Of a stretch of DNA of 64,000 nucleotides, positions 12,301 to 23,743 are shown piece by piece. Source of the DNA: Annona cherimola (Eukaryota; Streptophyta; Magnoliopsida; Magnoliales; Annonaceae); the NCBI GenBank assembly GCA_030490835.1, contig CM059972.1, positions 14,237,764 through 14,301,763 on the forward strand, written 5' to 3'. How positions within the stretch are numbered: the stretch's first letter is position 1; each line of letters begins with the position of its first letter. Made by a program: the position numbers and the translations under genes. The notes under the pieces are model-generated. The model did not search any database. It worked only from the letters and a program-made list of their open reading frames with translations, and was not told the DNA's origin.

Positions 12301-14466
12301 AGGCTTGAATCCCAATCTCATTTCATATGGGTTTCTGAACCAGACCTCTCCAATTGAGCAAGTAGCTTAGTTTGTGAGGCACCTTGGGTTTAAAGAGTTT
12401 TGGTAATTTTCGTGTATCAGTAGAATTTGATAATACTTTACATTGGGCTAGGAAGTAAAATACTTATTACTGAGGACCTAGAGACAGTAGGTTGAAAGGG
12501 CCTTAGAAATGATTGGAAGGCCGAGGCAGAATGACAATGTTGATTCTCTGTCGACTGATATTCATGAAATAACTTAAAAATTCTCTCGTCTTGAATTCCA
12601 TGCATGGTAAGTAATCAATTGTAGACTTGTTGGACACAGCTGATAGGATCGAACATGACACCCCAATTTCTCTTTTTCACAGGAGTAAAGCATTTGAGGG
12701 ATATCTTTTATCGGATGGGATTATCTGATAGGGATATTGTGGCATTGTCTGGTGGCCACACGCTGGTAATGCTTCATTTTTCATTTACATGTCGTTGCCT
12801 TTTCCTGCCGACTATCTCTACTGACCCTGTTTAATAGTCCATGTTTTATGTTCTTGTTGCAGGGAAGAGCGCATAAAGAGAGGTCTGGCTTTGAAGGTCC
12901 TTGGACAACAGAACCTCTGAGATTTGACAACTCCTACTTCGTGTAAGATTTTCTTCAAATTTTCCTTCTTCTTTTTGACCTTATCACCATCGGGTTTTGG
13001 TTTTATCCCTCGATCTTTTTCATCTGATTACCAATATTGCATCAGGGAGCTAGTGAAAGGGGAGACTGAAGGGCTATTGAAACTTCCCACTGACAAGGCC
13101 CTCTTGGCAGATCCTGTGTTTAAAAAATACGTAGAGCTGTATGCTAAGGTACTGTTACATTCACTATGTATCAATGTAACCCCGATTGCCTTGTTGATAG
13201 ACTCCTTAACTGCTAATCTTCTTTAATTCTTCGATCTCCTTTATTTAATGAGAATATGGCCATATGTTTCCTGATGCAGAGTTGCAGACTATCCTACAAG
13301 AAGAACTATATGCATCATGAGCATTGATTAGGGGTGTAACTTGGGCCGAGTTGAGCCCGAACCTAACTTGCTGAATCCGAATTCAAATAATGTTAGAACT
13401 TATTTTTTTACTACCCAATTTGTAAATATGATAAGGTTAGGTTTCAAATGAACCCAAACTCGAAAATCCCGAGCCATATTATACACATATCTCAATAATA
13501 TTTCTTTACATTTAGGTATTTTATATTATTTATATTTATGTTTGAATACATGTTTTGGCATATTATAGTTATATTATAAATAAAGGATTTTTTTTCATAT
13601 TTTCATTTATATTTATCTTTATATTTCTATAATTTACTTTTACGTTGATTAATTTTCTTCCTTTATATTATTTTCGATGTTAATTTTCTTTAGAAATATT
13701 TTTTATATTGCTATATGTTTTAAAAATTTATAGTTTAACTATATATTATTACGTTTACTTATATGATTTGTTGTTTTTATGTATACAAATGAAATTTTAA
13801 ACTAATCACTTTTAAATAAAATAAAATTTTAATCCAAAACACAACCTGAACCCGATTTAAAAAAATAGAGTTAAAGTTTAGGTTTTACTAATAGGTTTAG
13901 AGTTAATATTAATGTTTTATAAGTAAAATAGGGTTAGGGTTGAAGTAAATATGAGTTTCATGAGCTCAAATTGCACCAAATCTCATAAATCACAAGATTG
14001 TCTATGTGCATGTTGATCATGATTTGTATTCATGGGGGGCTAGATCAGAAAATAAAGGCTGATCATCAAGTTATTATGTCAATTGTATTGGTGACCTCAG
14101 AAAATTCCTATCCATCTATTGCTTGTTTAGAACACCAGAGTATATTATCCGTCTATTGCTTGTTATTCCATCAGTTTCCAAGTACACTAATGTGGGTATG
14201 CACTAATGTGGGTATGCCGTGCTTCGTTCTCAGTCTCGAAGTGCATTATTTTCTATCCACTGATTGATTTGCAGGACGAGGATGCATTTTTCAGAGAGTA
14301 CGCTGAATCACACAAGAAACTTTCTGAGCTAGGATTTGCTCCTCCAGGATTTCCAATCACAGTTAGCATAAAGACGATGTTGACACAAGGTGCTGTTGCT
14401 TTAGCTGTTGCGGTCGCTGTTGTAATTCTAGGATACCTCTATGAGATGCGCCATAAAATCAAGTAA
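9328..14466 (+). CDS. APX3: peroxisome-membrane ascorbate peroxidase (APX3 type)
   Basis: A class I haem peroxidase that reduces H2O2 with ascorbate. Nine exons: 9328-9440, 9640-9758, 10343-10392, 11551-11616, 11723-11771, 12683-12765, 12863-12942, 13046-13148 and 14275-14466. All introns are GT-AG, and the exons join in frame to 284 residues; the family is usually 285-290. Distal-site residues are Arg36, Trp39 and His40 (RLAWHDAG). The proximal triad is His158 (LSGGHTLGRAH), Trp174 (GPW) and Asp203 (PTDKALL). Residues 256-278 form a hydrophobic helix followed by a short basic tail (MRHKIK), the tail-anchor type known for peroxisomal APX3. Chloroplast forms have a transit peptide and cytosolic forms lack the tail. 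The loop after GSIRNE is about three residues shorter than usual. Intron 3 carries a Tourist-like MITE and intron 8 a hAT-like element. The gene is convergent with the TPR gene. Confidence 0.95.
10250..10285. repeat. (AAAAT)n microsatellite in APX intron 2
   Basis: About seven perfect AAAAT units, with an A run just upstream (about 10198-10213). Confidence 0.85.
10723..11015. mobile_element. Tourist-like (PIF/Harbinger) MITE in APX intron 3
   Basis: Left terminus GGGTGTGTTTATTTAGG, right terminus CCTAAACATGCCC (complement GGGCATGTTTAGG). It is flanked on both sides by TAA, the 3-bp target duplication typical of this superfamily. It is related to the elements at 20237-20527, 45841-46100 and 62799-63039. 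About 293 bp, non-coding. Confidence 0.8.
13329..13980. mobile_element. hAT-like non-autonomous element in APX intron 8
   Basis: It starts TAGGGGTGTAACTTG, close to the TAGGGGTGTTAA terminus of the hAT-type elements at 20129 and 24991. It ends with GAGCTCAAATTGCACC, which is complementary to its own start region. Subterminal phrases of the type 'AACCTAACT' and 'AACCCGA' resemble those of the larger elements. No coding sequence. I could not confirm an 8-bp target duplication. Confidence 0.55.
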
Positions 14467-15129
14467 AGAGCTCCATCATCCTTGTCTCCTTGCAAATTAC
14501 TGTTCTGCATTGACAGACACTCCCATCCTGCTGCAAGCTGTCTACTATATAGCTTTTAATCCTCCTATATATGTGGGTTAGCTATGAATATGATTTGGGT
14601 ATATCATTTCCCTTCATGTGTAAAAAAACTACAAATTCCTTAGTTACAAAAGAAACCACCATTTGGCCAAAGCTGTAAATTGGGCATATTTGAATTGTTT
14701 TTGGGAGAATAATACAATTATTGTTGAAGTCCATTAAACATGAATAAGATCAAAGTCACAATACATAAAGAAAAGACAACATTTCGTCATTTATCATTAG
14801 ATTAGCTATTACAATTGGTTCAATGGTGTATCCAAATGCAATACACAATATAAACTCGGCTGGCTGGAAGACCCAAGAAATCAGAAAACAGCAAAGAAAT
14901 TGATGTTATTTTAGCTGTTAACTTTAAGACAGAAAATGACTCTAGAACAACAGTCCTTTGTCAAGAAGAATTCATTGTGAAAAAGCTCTCTGAAGGTGCT
15001 GAGGAGAACAAGTCCATCTCCCACCTAACTGCCTTGTTAGATATATTTTTTTTAAAAATAAAATAAAATAAAAAACATGATAAATAACAATAAGAAACAA
15101 AGAATGGTAGGAAGCAGAATGGTCGTATT
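14467..15129. other. convergent intergenic region with the 3' ends of both genes
   Basis: Only 663 bp lie between the APX stop and the TPR stop. Both 3' untranslated regions must fit here. An A/T-rich block near 15045-15076 is a plausible 3' end for the minus-strand gene. Confidence 0.5.
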
Positions 15130-16874
15130 TTATGCTCTTGGGCTCAAAGAGTGGGTGATGTCCTGGAAAACCTTGAGCCTCTTTTTGTTGAGATTTCCGT
15201 GGTCTGTCTTTGCCACAGATGACTCAAGGACTGGAGCAAGAACTGCTTCTAATATTGCATCATCCAGAGCTTCAGTATCTGGCAGCAACTCTACCCATTT
15301 GTTGTCTATACCATCTGAGGAAAGAGACCTTCTTCTACCCTTATTCTCTAACGTTTCCACACAAGTTGTCTCGATTGTGCCGGCATTGTTGCCAGATCTG
15401 GTCCGCTTAAGGCCGCCAAATGGATCATGAAACTGGACTAAAGCTGGGTCTTTTGTTAACTTGGAATAGAAGGGAGGTGCTGCGCTGTTTAGGGAATTTT
15501 GAGATGGAGCCACTGCTTTCATGTTTTTCTGTGGTAGGGGTGGTTGTGGCGGCAGAGTTCTATTCTCTACTACTCTCTTTATTCTGTTTAAGTCGAGGTT
15601 CTCGTCGGGGAAGTCGTCGTAGAGTTTTGCGGAGCTAGTGACCACAGGTAAAGCAGGAGGATCTTTGCATGGTTGAGGTTGCCATATGGATGAAGAGCCT
15701 AGGAAGGCATCAAAAAGCTGGCTCTGTTTGAGCTGATCTTGGGCCTTATTCATCATCTCCGATTCGAGGTCCCGGAGCATTTCTTGCGCCCTTTCAAAAG
15801 CCTTGAGATGGGAATCAATGCCTCTCGGGCCATCTGCCAAGGCCGGTCGAACTTGCCGAAGCGTCTCTTTCGCCTGGGCAATTCTCCCTTGTTTCATCAA
15901 GCAAATGCCCAAGTTGCACATCTTGTTATTATCAGGCGCAATTGAAAGTGCTCTTCTGTAGGCTGTTTCTGCTTCAATGTAGTTCTGTTGCTGCATGAGG
16001 GCCCATCCTAGATTCCCCTGAAAATTTGGTTTTGTTGCACGAGGAAACATGATTTTCTGTTATGAATTTGACCAAAATAAGAGGAAAAAAAAACTTGAGA
16101 AGGGGGGGAAAATAGAGTATTACCAGCAGTCTAGTTGCCTCCTGCTCTACAGAAACCTGAAATTTCTTCCCTTGCGATCGAGCTGTTTTCGTGCGCTTGC
16201 CATTGAATGCCAACCCTTGTTGTATCAAAAACAATTTGTGCTTCAACAAGGCAATTTGTTCATCTAATCTCCCGCACCTCTGCGGAAAAAATACCCAGCT
16301 GTATCTGAATTCCAAATTCCATTGTGACAAGGACATGGAAAGGAATGGAACGAAATGAAATTCAGATATGTACCTTGTAGAGATCAAGAAGAATGTTGTC
16401 CAAAGATTCTTGAGCCTGATCAGAACACCGGCCTCTTAGAGATTTAATCGCCTCGATCGCTTCTTCTGCTCTGTTCTGTTGCTTCATGACTATGGCCATG
16501 TCCTTAAGAGCACTATCGACTCGGTCTCCGGCATTAATGGCAGCCCAAAACAAGGCGATTGCCTTTTCAGGATCCTTATCGACCAACTAATCCAATCCAT
16601 AAACCCAAAAAATTAGAAAACCCATGAAAGAGAACTAGTAGAAAATATTGAATTGAGTATAATAATTTCTCTCTTTCAACGAAAACTTTCCACAGACCAC
16701 CTAAAAGCGTACCTGAACATGTTTTGCCTTGACATAAGGTGTATCGCCGACTGGGACTTTGTGGGCGACATGGAAGGACTCAGAGCGTGTTCTCTGAAGC
16801 GGCTTCACTGGCGAACAAGGAGCCGATTTCGAAGGCCTGGGCACGACTGGAGCATTCCATAGATCCTGCATCAT
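15130..16874 (-). CDS. TPR protein of the MS5/POLLENLESS3-like (SDI) family
   Basis: Four exons on the minus strand: 16713-16874, 16374-16586, 16124-16279 and 15130-16017. All are phase 0 with GT-AG introns, joining to 472 residues. The N-terminus (MMQDLWNAP, then a Pro/Ser-rich stretch and FHVAHKVPVGD) is the conserved start of this plant family. Residues 55-125 (DKDPEKAIALFWAAINAGD) and 178-236 (NLGWALMQQQNYIEAE, NLGICLMKQG) are TPR helices for protein binding. The C-terminal 230 residues are low-complexity with a final conserved-looking acidic block (LPDTEALDDAILEAVL). Relatives include MS5/TDM1 (exit from male meiosis) and SDI1 (sulfur-deficiency response). The complete core places this gene in the family but does not tell which role it has; POLLENLESS3-like proteins of unknown function fit best. 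Start chosen at the first of two adjacent ATGs. Confidence 0.92.
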
Positions 16875-17639
16875 CTCCTTTTTCTTTTGCCTGCCTACGC
16901 AATTTCTATCGTGTTGAAGATCGCAAAGATCTATGGGAGAAGATGAAGAAGAAGAAGAGATCGGAAGAAGAGAATGGGAAAATCTTAAGGAAGGCCAGCG
17001 AGAAATGACAGGAGAAGACAGAATGATATCAAAGGGGGAAGAAGGGCTTGGTCATTTGCTGGAGGGGTGCGTTGATATCAGAGGGTATTTTTGAATCATT
17101 CGACCGTTGAGGTGTGACCGTTTGAAAAGGTAGCCGTTGTCGACTCTGTTATGTTTTCCATGGGATCTAGCGACGGACATCTGTTGTGAAAATCCGACGG
17201 ACTATGCTCGACTTCGTTTTCTTTTCTCTTCATACTTTTTTTTTTATTATTTGGATATGACCTTTCTCTTCATACTTAGCCACCCAATCACTTTCAAAGT
17301 TTATCCATTTAAATGCTATGATTAAATTATTATCGTCCGGTTATAAATCTTAGGAATTGTAATTGGGGTATTTTGGGCATTTACAACCATTTAACTAATG
17401 GTTTTTAATGAAATTAGTATTTTTGAAATTAATGAAAAAAGAAGTAGGTATATCTGAGATTTTGAAAATATAATGAGTATATTAAGATTAGGGTCAAATG
17501 TAGTGAGTATGTTTAGGAAAAATTCTTTTAATTTTTAAGTTTAATATTTTTTTTAAAATATCAACTATTTATCATGTTTATCCACATGTATTTATTTACA
17601 TTCCAAAAACAATATGCATTACAAAATTTTATATACTAT
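16875..17639. other. upstream region of the TPR gene and a short repeat relic
   Basis: Bases 16875-17200 are more balanced in composition and would hold the TPR promoter and leader on the minus strand. Bases 17340-17530 carry phrases such as 'AATGAGTATATTAAGATT' that resemble one arm of the end-type-E fold-back elements. No other gene is seen. Confidence 0.45.
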
Positions 17640-17915
17640 ATTTATACTAGGAATAGAATTCAATCCAGTTAAATATATTGCAATTTCCAGTACAGTTGAC
17701 TCAAAATAGATCTCACATAATTATAAAATGATAATCTATTCCACCTATTATATTTAAAATTACTTATTTTATTAGTAAATCCATTTTTATCTAAATTAAA
17801 TATGTGTATGAGCCCCATCTAAAAATGGTATAGAAATTAACTAATAAAATAGTTTAACATAAATAATAATTTTAAAGTTGTTTTTCAACATATACACTAT
17901 CTAAGATATAATTTA
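17640..17915 (+). repeat. AT-rich dispersed repeat I, copy 2
   Basis: It shares the AATATGTGTAT and AATAAAATAGTTT blocks, in the same order and spacing, with 3700-3995. It abuts the fold-back element at 17921. Confidence 0.5.
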
Positions 17916-17920
17916 TACAG

Positions 17921-18309
17921 AGGAGTGATTCTGTTTGTCTGGGATAAATATATGCTCCACTTAGCTTACCTTGAAAACTTATATATAACAATTTTTTTTT
18001 GCTTTTTTTATATTCTTATTTATTTAAGTGTATTTAACATATAAACCAAATTTTATCATTTTTGAACATATTTATATATTTTTTAAAGATTTTTAAACAT
18101 TTATGTGTATATATGTATTTAAATACCTTTATCTTCAAAATTCAAAAAAAAAATATACATGTCTAAAAATAGTAACACTTGATTTATATATTAAATATAT
18201 TTAGATAAATAGGTATAGGAAGAAAAAGCAAAAAAAAATTTTGTAAATAAATTTTTTGAGGTGGGCTAAGCATAACATTTGCTTCGCCTGGACTAACAGG
18301 ATCATTCCT
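17921..18309. mobile_element. fold-back MITE, end type A, copy 2
   Basis: Its ends (AGGAGTGATTCTG left, CAGGATCATTCCT right) are complementary and match the copy at 1041-1433. The shared core AAATTTTATCATTTTTGAACA lies in the left arm and its complement in the right arm. Confidence 0.78.
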
Positions 18310-18390
18310 TATTTATATATGAATATTTATTGTTTAAAGTATTAGTACATTCAAGTAAATGTAAGGCATATTTTGAGCCAAATATGCCAT

Positions 18391-18470
18391 AACTTATAGT
18401 AAATGCAAATGTATATGATCATCTCCCCTCAACTTATAGTAAATGCAAATGTATATGATCATCTCCCCTC
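18391..18470 (+). repeat. perfect 40-bp tandem duplication
   Basis: Two identical 40-base units beginning AACTTATAGTAAATGCAAAT lie head to tail (18391-18430, 18431-18470). No mismatch is visible, so the duplication is recent or an assembly artefact. Confidence 0.9.
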
Positions 18471-18682
18471 GTGCTATACGTTTTTCAAAAAATTTCAGTG
18501 GCTATTTTTTTTTTTTTTTGCCGGATACTATTTTTTACAAGAATGTAAGTTTCCAATTAAAATTATTTTTAGTAGCATGTAAAATAAGATGCGTTAAATA
18601 CGATAAATGATTTAGATTTTAAAACAATATACTTTCAATTTTAAAAAATCAAGAGTAAGCATGGAGATATTTCATGCATGCG

Positions 18683-18687
<5 letters not shown>

Positions 18688-18729
<42 letters not shown>
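18688..18729. repeat. (ATT)14 microsatellite
   Basis: Fourteen perfect ATT units between two ATGCATGCGT phrases. Likely polymorphic. Confidence 0.95.
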
Positions 18730-19180
18730 GATTAGGATATTTACATGCATGCGTGAGTATTGAATGATTGTACGAGTGAGAATGGTAAGCTTAAGCCTGA
18801 GGGTGGGCCTATGCCCACTATCCAATACGAACGCAGTTGAACCCCTTTCTAGCCTGGACACAAAACAGGCCCGCCCATTGTAGTTTCCCACCCTTGTAGT
18901 TCGACGAGACCCGTATTAACTAATGTAGTGTGATTTTGCCATTAATCAACCAGAAAACCACGTGGGCTTAAAATTATTTCTAAATAAAATCTTACAAATT
19001 TTGTATTTTTGTGACTTTGTTAAACTTCAACAAATTTGTCTTTAGCAAAAGTAAAAATCTAGGGTCTGATTCTTGTATGATTATGTGTAAATCAGGTGAT
19101 TGAGGGGTGATCATAACAATATGTTTTTAAATGTTTTATAGATGAATGAGCCCCATCTGGATCTTTCACTGGGATTGGAT

Positions 19181-19444
19181 TAAGTGCATCTAGCTTTAGT
19201 GCACCAATGTATTATAAAATTTATTTTTTTTATATATTTAAGTGGATCCAAACATTAGTGTCCTATATATATATATACAATTTTTATATATTTTTAATAC
19301 TTTTAAATATTTTGTTTTGAACTTTAAAAACTATATATGAGACATTTATATTTGGGCCGACTTGTGAATTTCAAAAAAATAAAAAAAATAAAAAATGAAG
19401 TTATGCACCAAAATGCACTAAAGCTAAGTGCATTCGGGTGCATA
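19181..19444. mobile_element. fold-back element, GTGCA-ended type B relative
   Basis: The left end TAAGTGCATCTAGCTTTAGTG and the right end CACTAAAGCTAAGTGCATTC are complementary. The ends resemble the type B elements at 38674 and 51705, but the inner part is diverged. Confidence 0.6.
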
Positions 19445-19614
19445 AGAGTAGGACTTTCTTTTATTTGACATTTTTTGAATTTTTTCAATATTCTTTTAGA
19501 TATACCAACTATATTTGATTATAATTCTAAATATGGTTTTAAAAATTCAAAATATATCAATTACTTTTGCATTTCTCTAAAAAAATCCTAGTGCATCACA
19601 GACATGACTTCACG

Positions 19615-20120
19615 TCATTAGCTAACACGCGGAGTTCCTGGAATGCCCCGCAAATTTTGGGTTGGAGTGAAGCAATCGTCCCAGCACGTGCACACGTTTG
19701 ATCACACTGCAAGAGTAAGGAAATCTCATAATCTTATCTTCCATCCAAGATCCATTCATGGCTACCCTTGTTCGAAACCCATTAGCTGCTACTTGCAGAT
19801 CCAATCCAACGCGTTGTTCTCTTTACAAAATCCAGCAGCCATCATCAACATGCGGCCTTTGCCAGGTCTGAAATCGACGACAATTCTTATATCTTCGGCA
19901 GGAGCTTCATCTTCTTCTTAGATCCAACACTGGAAGACAGCAATTGCATAATCCGGGACGACTAATCAATTGTCGACGAAAACCCCTCATGGCCGGTATC
20001 CCTGTCCTTCTTTTGTATCCGAATAACAGATGCATGCCACAACCATCATCTTCTCCAGCGTGAATGACAACCTGCCACTGCTGTCGACTTGCGAATCTAA
20101 AGCACTAAATGTCTCCCTCA
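19615..20120. other. mixed-composition region with G-box/ABRE-like motifs and a broken short frame
   Basis: A CACGTG at 19685-19690 is followed by CACACGT and later by an ATG at 19758. That ATG opens a 37-codon frame (MATLVRNPLAATCRS...) resembling a plastid transit peptide, then stops. A second overlapping frame ends in Ser-rich sequence at 19921. I cannot identify a gene; it may be a relic first exon. Confidence 0.3.
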
Positions 20121-20128
20121 TTTGTAGC

Positions 20129-21019
20129 TAGGGGTGTTAATAGTCATGGTCAACCAGTCAATCCGCTCGGCCAACCTGTTTGGGTTGAGATTTTTGAATA
20201 AATGAGTTATAATCCGCTAACCCGTTTAACCATTTAGGGTGTGTTTGGTTGGGGGTAAAACTTTTGATGAAAAATTTTTGAGATAGAAGTTGTCAAATTG
20301 ATAGAAAATGATGTGATATAATATGAGTAATGATAAGAAGTAAAAAGAATAAAGTTAAAATAGATAGGTTAGTTGTATAGATAGTTGTGTAGAAATGATT
20401 AAAAAGTAGGGTAGTTTGTATAGGAAAATATGAAAAAATAATTAAAAAATAGAGTAGTTATGGAGAGTGAAAAGTTTTAGATTGAAAAGTTTTGATTGAC
20501 ATATTTATATTCTAAACAAACAGACCCTTAATTAAATAAATGGATTAGAGTTGAGATTTTATAACTTGTCAACCCATTTAGGAACCCGTTTAACCCATAT
20601 AACTTGTTCAACCCGTTTAATTCGTTCAACCCATTTAACTCGCTGAACTCATTAAAGTTTTATATAAACACCTTAGTTATTTTACTTCTCTAAGTTTTCC
20701 TTCAGTCACATAATTTTTATTTTTCTACTGTTGCCCTAATTCCATTTTTCCATTACTGTCCTATTTCCATTTCTTCTACGCCGAAAATACCCTCTCGTTT
20801 CTTCTCGCGAGATCATTATCTACTAGAGTTTAGGTTTTTAGGTTATTTGTTATACAACCCGTTAACAACTCATCAACTCGTTTATTAAATGGGTTGTAAA
20901 TGAGTTAAGGTTGAGGTTTTTTAAATAGGTTAATAAACATATTAGGGTTGAGATATTTTAAGTGGGCTAGGATTAAGATTAGACTTTAACCCGTCCAACT
21001 CGATCCATTAACACTCCTA
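20129..21019. mobile_element. hAT-type non-autonomous element, copy with nested MITE
   Basis: It begins TAGGGGTGTTAA and ends TTAACACTCCTA, its near-complement. It is flanked by a perfect 8-bp duplication, TTTGTAGC, at 20121-20128 and 21020-21027, as the hAT superfamily makes. Both subterminal regions carry many ACCCGTT/AACCCATTT phrases. No transposase. A Tourist-like MITE at 20237-20527 interrupts it; without the insert it is about 597 bp. Confidence 0.88.
20237..20527. mobile_element. Tourist-like (PIF/Harbinger) MITE nested in the hAT-type element
   Basis: It starts GGGTGTGTTTGG, ends AACAAACAGACCC, and is flanked by TTA on both sides (20234-20236, 20528-20530). Related hAT copies near 25110 and 38155 hold the uninterrupted site TTTAATTAAATAAA, which proves both the insertion and the 3-bp target duplication. 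Confidence 0.9.
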
Positions 21020-21027
21020 TTTGTAGC

Positions 21028-22050
21028 TATCTGCCGTCACTACCATCGCCCATCTTCCCCAGCCCAGGCATTGCCAACGTTGCAGATCTAAAACGCGAAT
21101 CGTCTCTCCAGTCTGCGGTCGCCTACTGTCACTAGACTCACCACCGCTGCCCATCCTCTCAGGCTAGATCTAGCCGGTCAATCACAATAGTAGCATCTTA
21201 AAAATCTCGGCGATGGTCTAGAAACCATGAATCCAAGCAAAATCGAATCCATCCCCATTTCCTAATCGTAGGAGTCAACAATTCACCCCACTAAGGCGGC
21301 AACGCCTAGCTGAAGCTCGACGCCGACACCCCTCTCCCTCCTGAAAATTAAAGCTCTGTTGACAGCCATCACTGTCCCCTCCAGCCATGAAAACCTCAAA
21401 CCACTGTTAGTTTTAGTGACCATGGATGACAATCAACCATTGCCGGAGGATGGCTATTCAATAATTCATTTTTTATTATTTTATATCAGGACAATTTAGG
21501 CATTAGCAAAAAATTAACGACCAATTGAATAGACGGTCGTTAACTACTAATGGTGTACGAGGGAATGGGGATTTTTTTATTGAGATTTTATATCATGATT
21601 CATGATAACTGGTATTGTAATAAGGCACATTCGCAACCCTTACGGTATGATTTTTTTTATATATAAACACCCCACACTAGAGAAGAATATGTAAATACCT
21701 TCACATCAGGGGAAAATTGCAAAATTTACCTACGCAGCTAGTGGGACTCAAACACTGTTATGTAGGTGGGTGGAATAAAATCCCCTGGCGTTACTATCCG
21801 AGTAACACCTGTGTGGTGATGGAATAAGTATTTTTATGATTAAATGCAAAAATAAAATAGGTATATTTAAGATTTTTTAGTATATTTGGGATTAATCAAA
21901 TATAATGAATATACTCGGAAAATACTCTAGAAATAAATGAAAAGGGCATGAATATATGTGCATTGTCTTCCAAGTTTCATCTAAATCATCTTCTTAGCCC
22001 GAAGATCAAGTTTTATCCAAATTAAAGATACACATGGGGCATATTAGCTT
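21028..22050. other. C-rich then AT-rich intergenic DNA
   Basis: Bases 21028-21440 are C-rich with no long frame and continue the sequence interrupted by the hAT-type element, so they predate it. Bases 21640-21930 contain phrases typical of degenerate fold-back arms. No gene is seen. Confidence 0.45.
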
Positions 22051-22053
22051 AAA

Positions 22054-22079
<26 letters not shown>
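22051..22079. repeat. (TA)n microsatellite
   Basis: About fourteen TA units in an AT-rich context. Confidence 0.9.
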
Positions 22080-22084
<5 letters not shown>

Positions 22085-22099
22085 CGTAAATTGTGAAAA

Positions 22100-22310
22100 A
22101 TTCTTAAATCCATTAATATATTAATATATACATTAAAATATAATAATATTTTATAAAATCGTTTATTCACGTAGCAGGGATATTTTATAAGGTTTAAACA
22201 TTGAAAATATAATTTGAAAAATATTATTTAGTATTAAATTATTTTATTATATTAATTTTACGCATTCGCAAATGGACCATGCACAATGATAGTAGACAAA
22301 TAGAAAAATG
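22100..22310 (-). repeat. AT-rich dispersed repeat I, inverted copy
   Basis: The complement of this stretch matches the ordered blocks TAAAATTAATATAATAAAAT and TTTCAATGTTTAAA-like sequence of the copies at 3700 and 59030. Confidence 0.45.
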
Positions 22311-22984
22311 ATAGCGGGATTTTCCTGAATAGGATATATACCCTAAAAATTAAATGAAGCTGATGAGGCGGTCCTAACCCAAGCAACCAACATGGATCAT
22401 TAATTCAATGAGTTAATGCCCACGAGTTGGCAGGTCCAAATCATTAAAGGATATGAATAGCGATACATGCATGCAAATTCAACCCACTACTTAATCCTTG
22501 TGAGACGTCGCTTGTTTTAGCTTGTTGTCCATAACACTTGGTCTTGACTTTTATTTCAGCAGTGAACACCAAAGAGAACGATGCGCCACTCACCTACCAC
22601 TTCCACATGCCCTTTTGGCAAGTTGAAACTATGGATGTGGACCAATCAATAATAATTGTTCTGCTCTTGGAGCATCCGGTCAATATGCAGAGCCTTTCTA
22701 CAAGTTCGTCAGCATTATCTGATAAAGTAGTGCAACTTGATTTCGGGTACGTTTGAATTGTGCGGAACTTCATCTTTATTCCATTTTGAAGAAGTTTTCA
22801 CTTTTTATGAAACTCCTCTGTTATATAATACTCTTCATTTTTAATATGTTAATAATTAATAAAATTTCACTTCATGAAGATCTTTTTTTTTTTTTTTTTT
22901 TTATGAAAAGAGCCCCTTCCTCTCCCGCCGCCCTGTCATGAAGATCTTCTTTTTAGTTTGGTATTATATATCGAGAATGATTTC
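22311..22984. other. intergenic DNA, unidentified
   Basis: A 72-codon frame at 22538-22756 shows no domain I recognise. A T run of about 22 lies near 22880-22902. Confidence 0.4.
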
Positions 22985-23215
22985 TTACACTTGGGTGCAC
23001 TTATGCTTAATGCACACCAGGGTGCATTTAACTTATTTTTAAATTTTTTTTATATAATTGTTAATCTAAGTGTATTTAACATATGTATTAAGTTTACCAT
23101 TTTTGGATACTTTTATATTTTTAAAAATTTTAAAAAAAATCTAAAAATATCCAAAAATAGTAAACTTGATACACATGCTAAGTGCCTGAAATATATGTTA
23201 ACAATTCAGGTCAAT
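22985..23215. mobile_element. fold-back MITE, end type B, diverged copy
   Basis: It starts with the type B end (TTGGGTGCACTTATGCTTAA, then GGGTGCATT) and continues into the shared core GTTAATCTAAGTGTATTTAA. The opposite arm returns through ATCCAAAAATAGTAAACTTG, but its outer end has degenerated. Confidence 0.6.
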
Positions 23216-23743
23216 TATGAGAACTTAAGACTTTTGAACTTACTCTGCTTTTTTTTTTTTTTGATGGATTGAACTTACTCTACTTAAATTGCTCTGGATA
23301 ATTCATATTTGTAACTATACCTGTTTATGAGGATGAGATATTATACTTTCTAAAAATTTCTAATTCTCAAAAAAATAACAGTATAATTTTCATTTCTCGT
23401 ACAAAATTTTCACTTTTTATTCAAATTTTCATCTCTAACATTTAATAACACTCTTTTTGTCTCATTCTTGAATAGGTTAAGATATTTTATAAGTCACCTC
23501 TTAGGAGTGATCGGAAATTGATCCCTTGAATTTCTTGACATTAAAAATCCTTGTAGAAAATTTTAAATTTTTTTGAAAAATATAGTTTCTTTTTTCGCAG
23601 TTACCTTTCTTAAAAAATATTATGCTTCCTTGATGACATATTACCCTTGAAGATCATGGCTCCTCTACTACTACTAATATTCTTACTAAATCTCATTTAG
23701 CTACCTAACTACTTACAATTTGGCCAACTTTAATGTTTCCTTG
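23216..23743. other. AT-rich intergenic DNA
   Basis: No gene or bounded repeat recognised. Confidence 0.45.

Noticed and set aside
15077..15945. Plus-strand frames opposite the TPR gene
   Set aside because: They mirror the minus-strand coding exon and have no domain of their own.
18649..18891. 80-codon minus-strand frame with a poly-Asn run
   Set aside because: The Asn run is the (ATT)n microsatellite; the rest has no domain.
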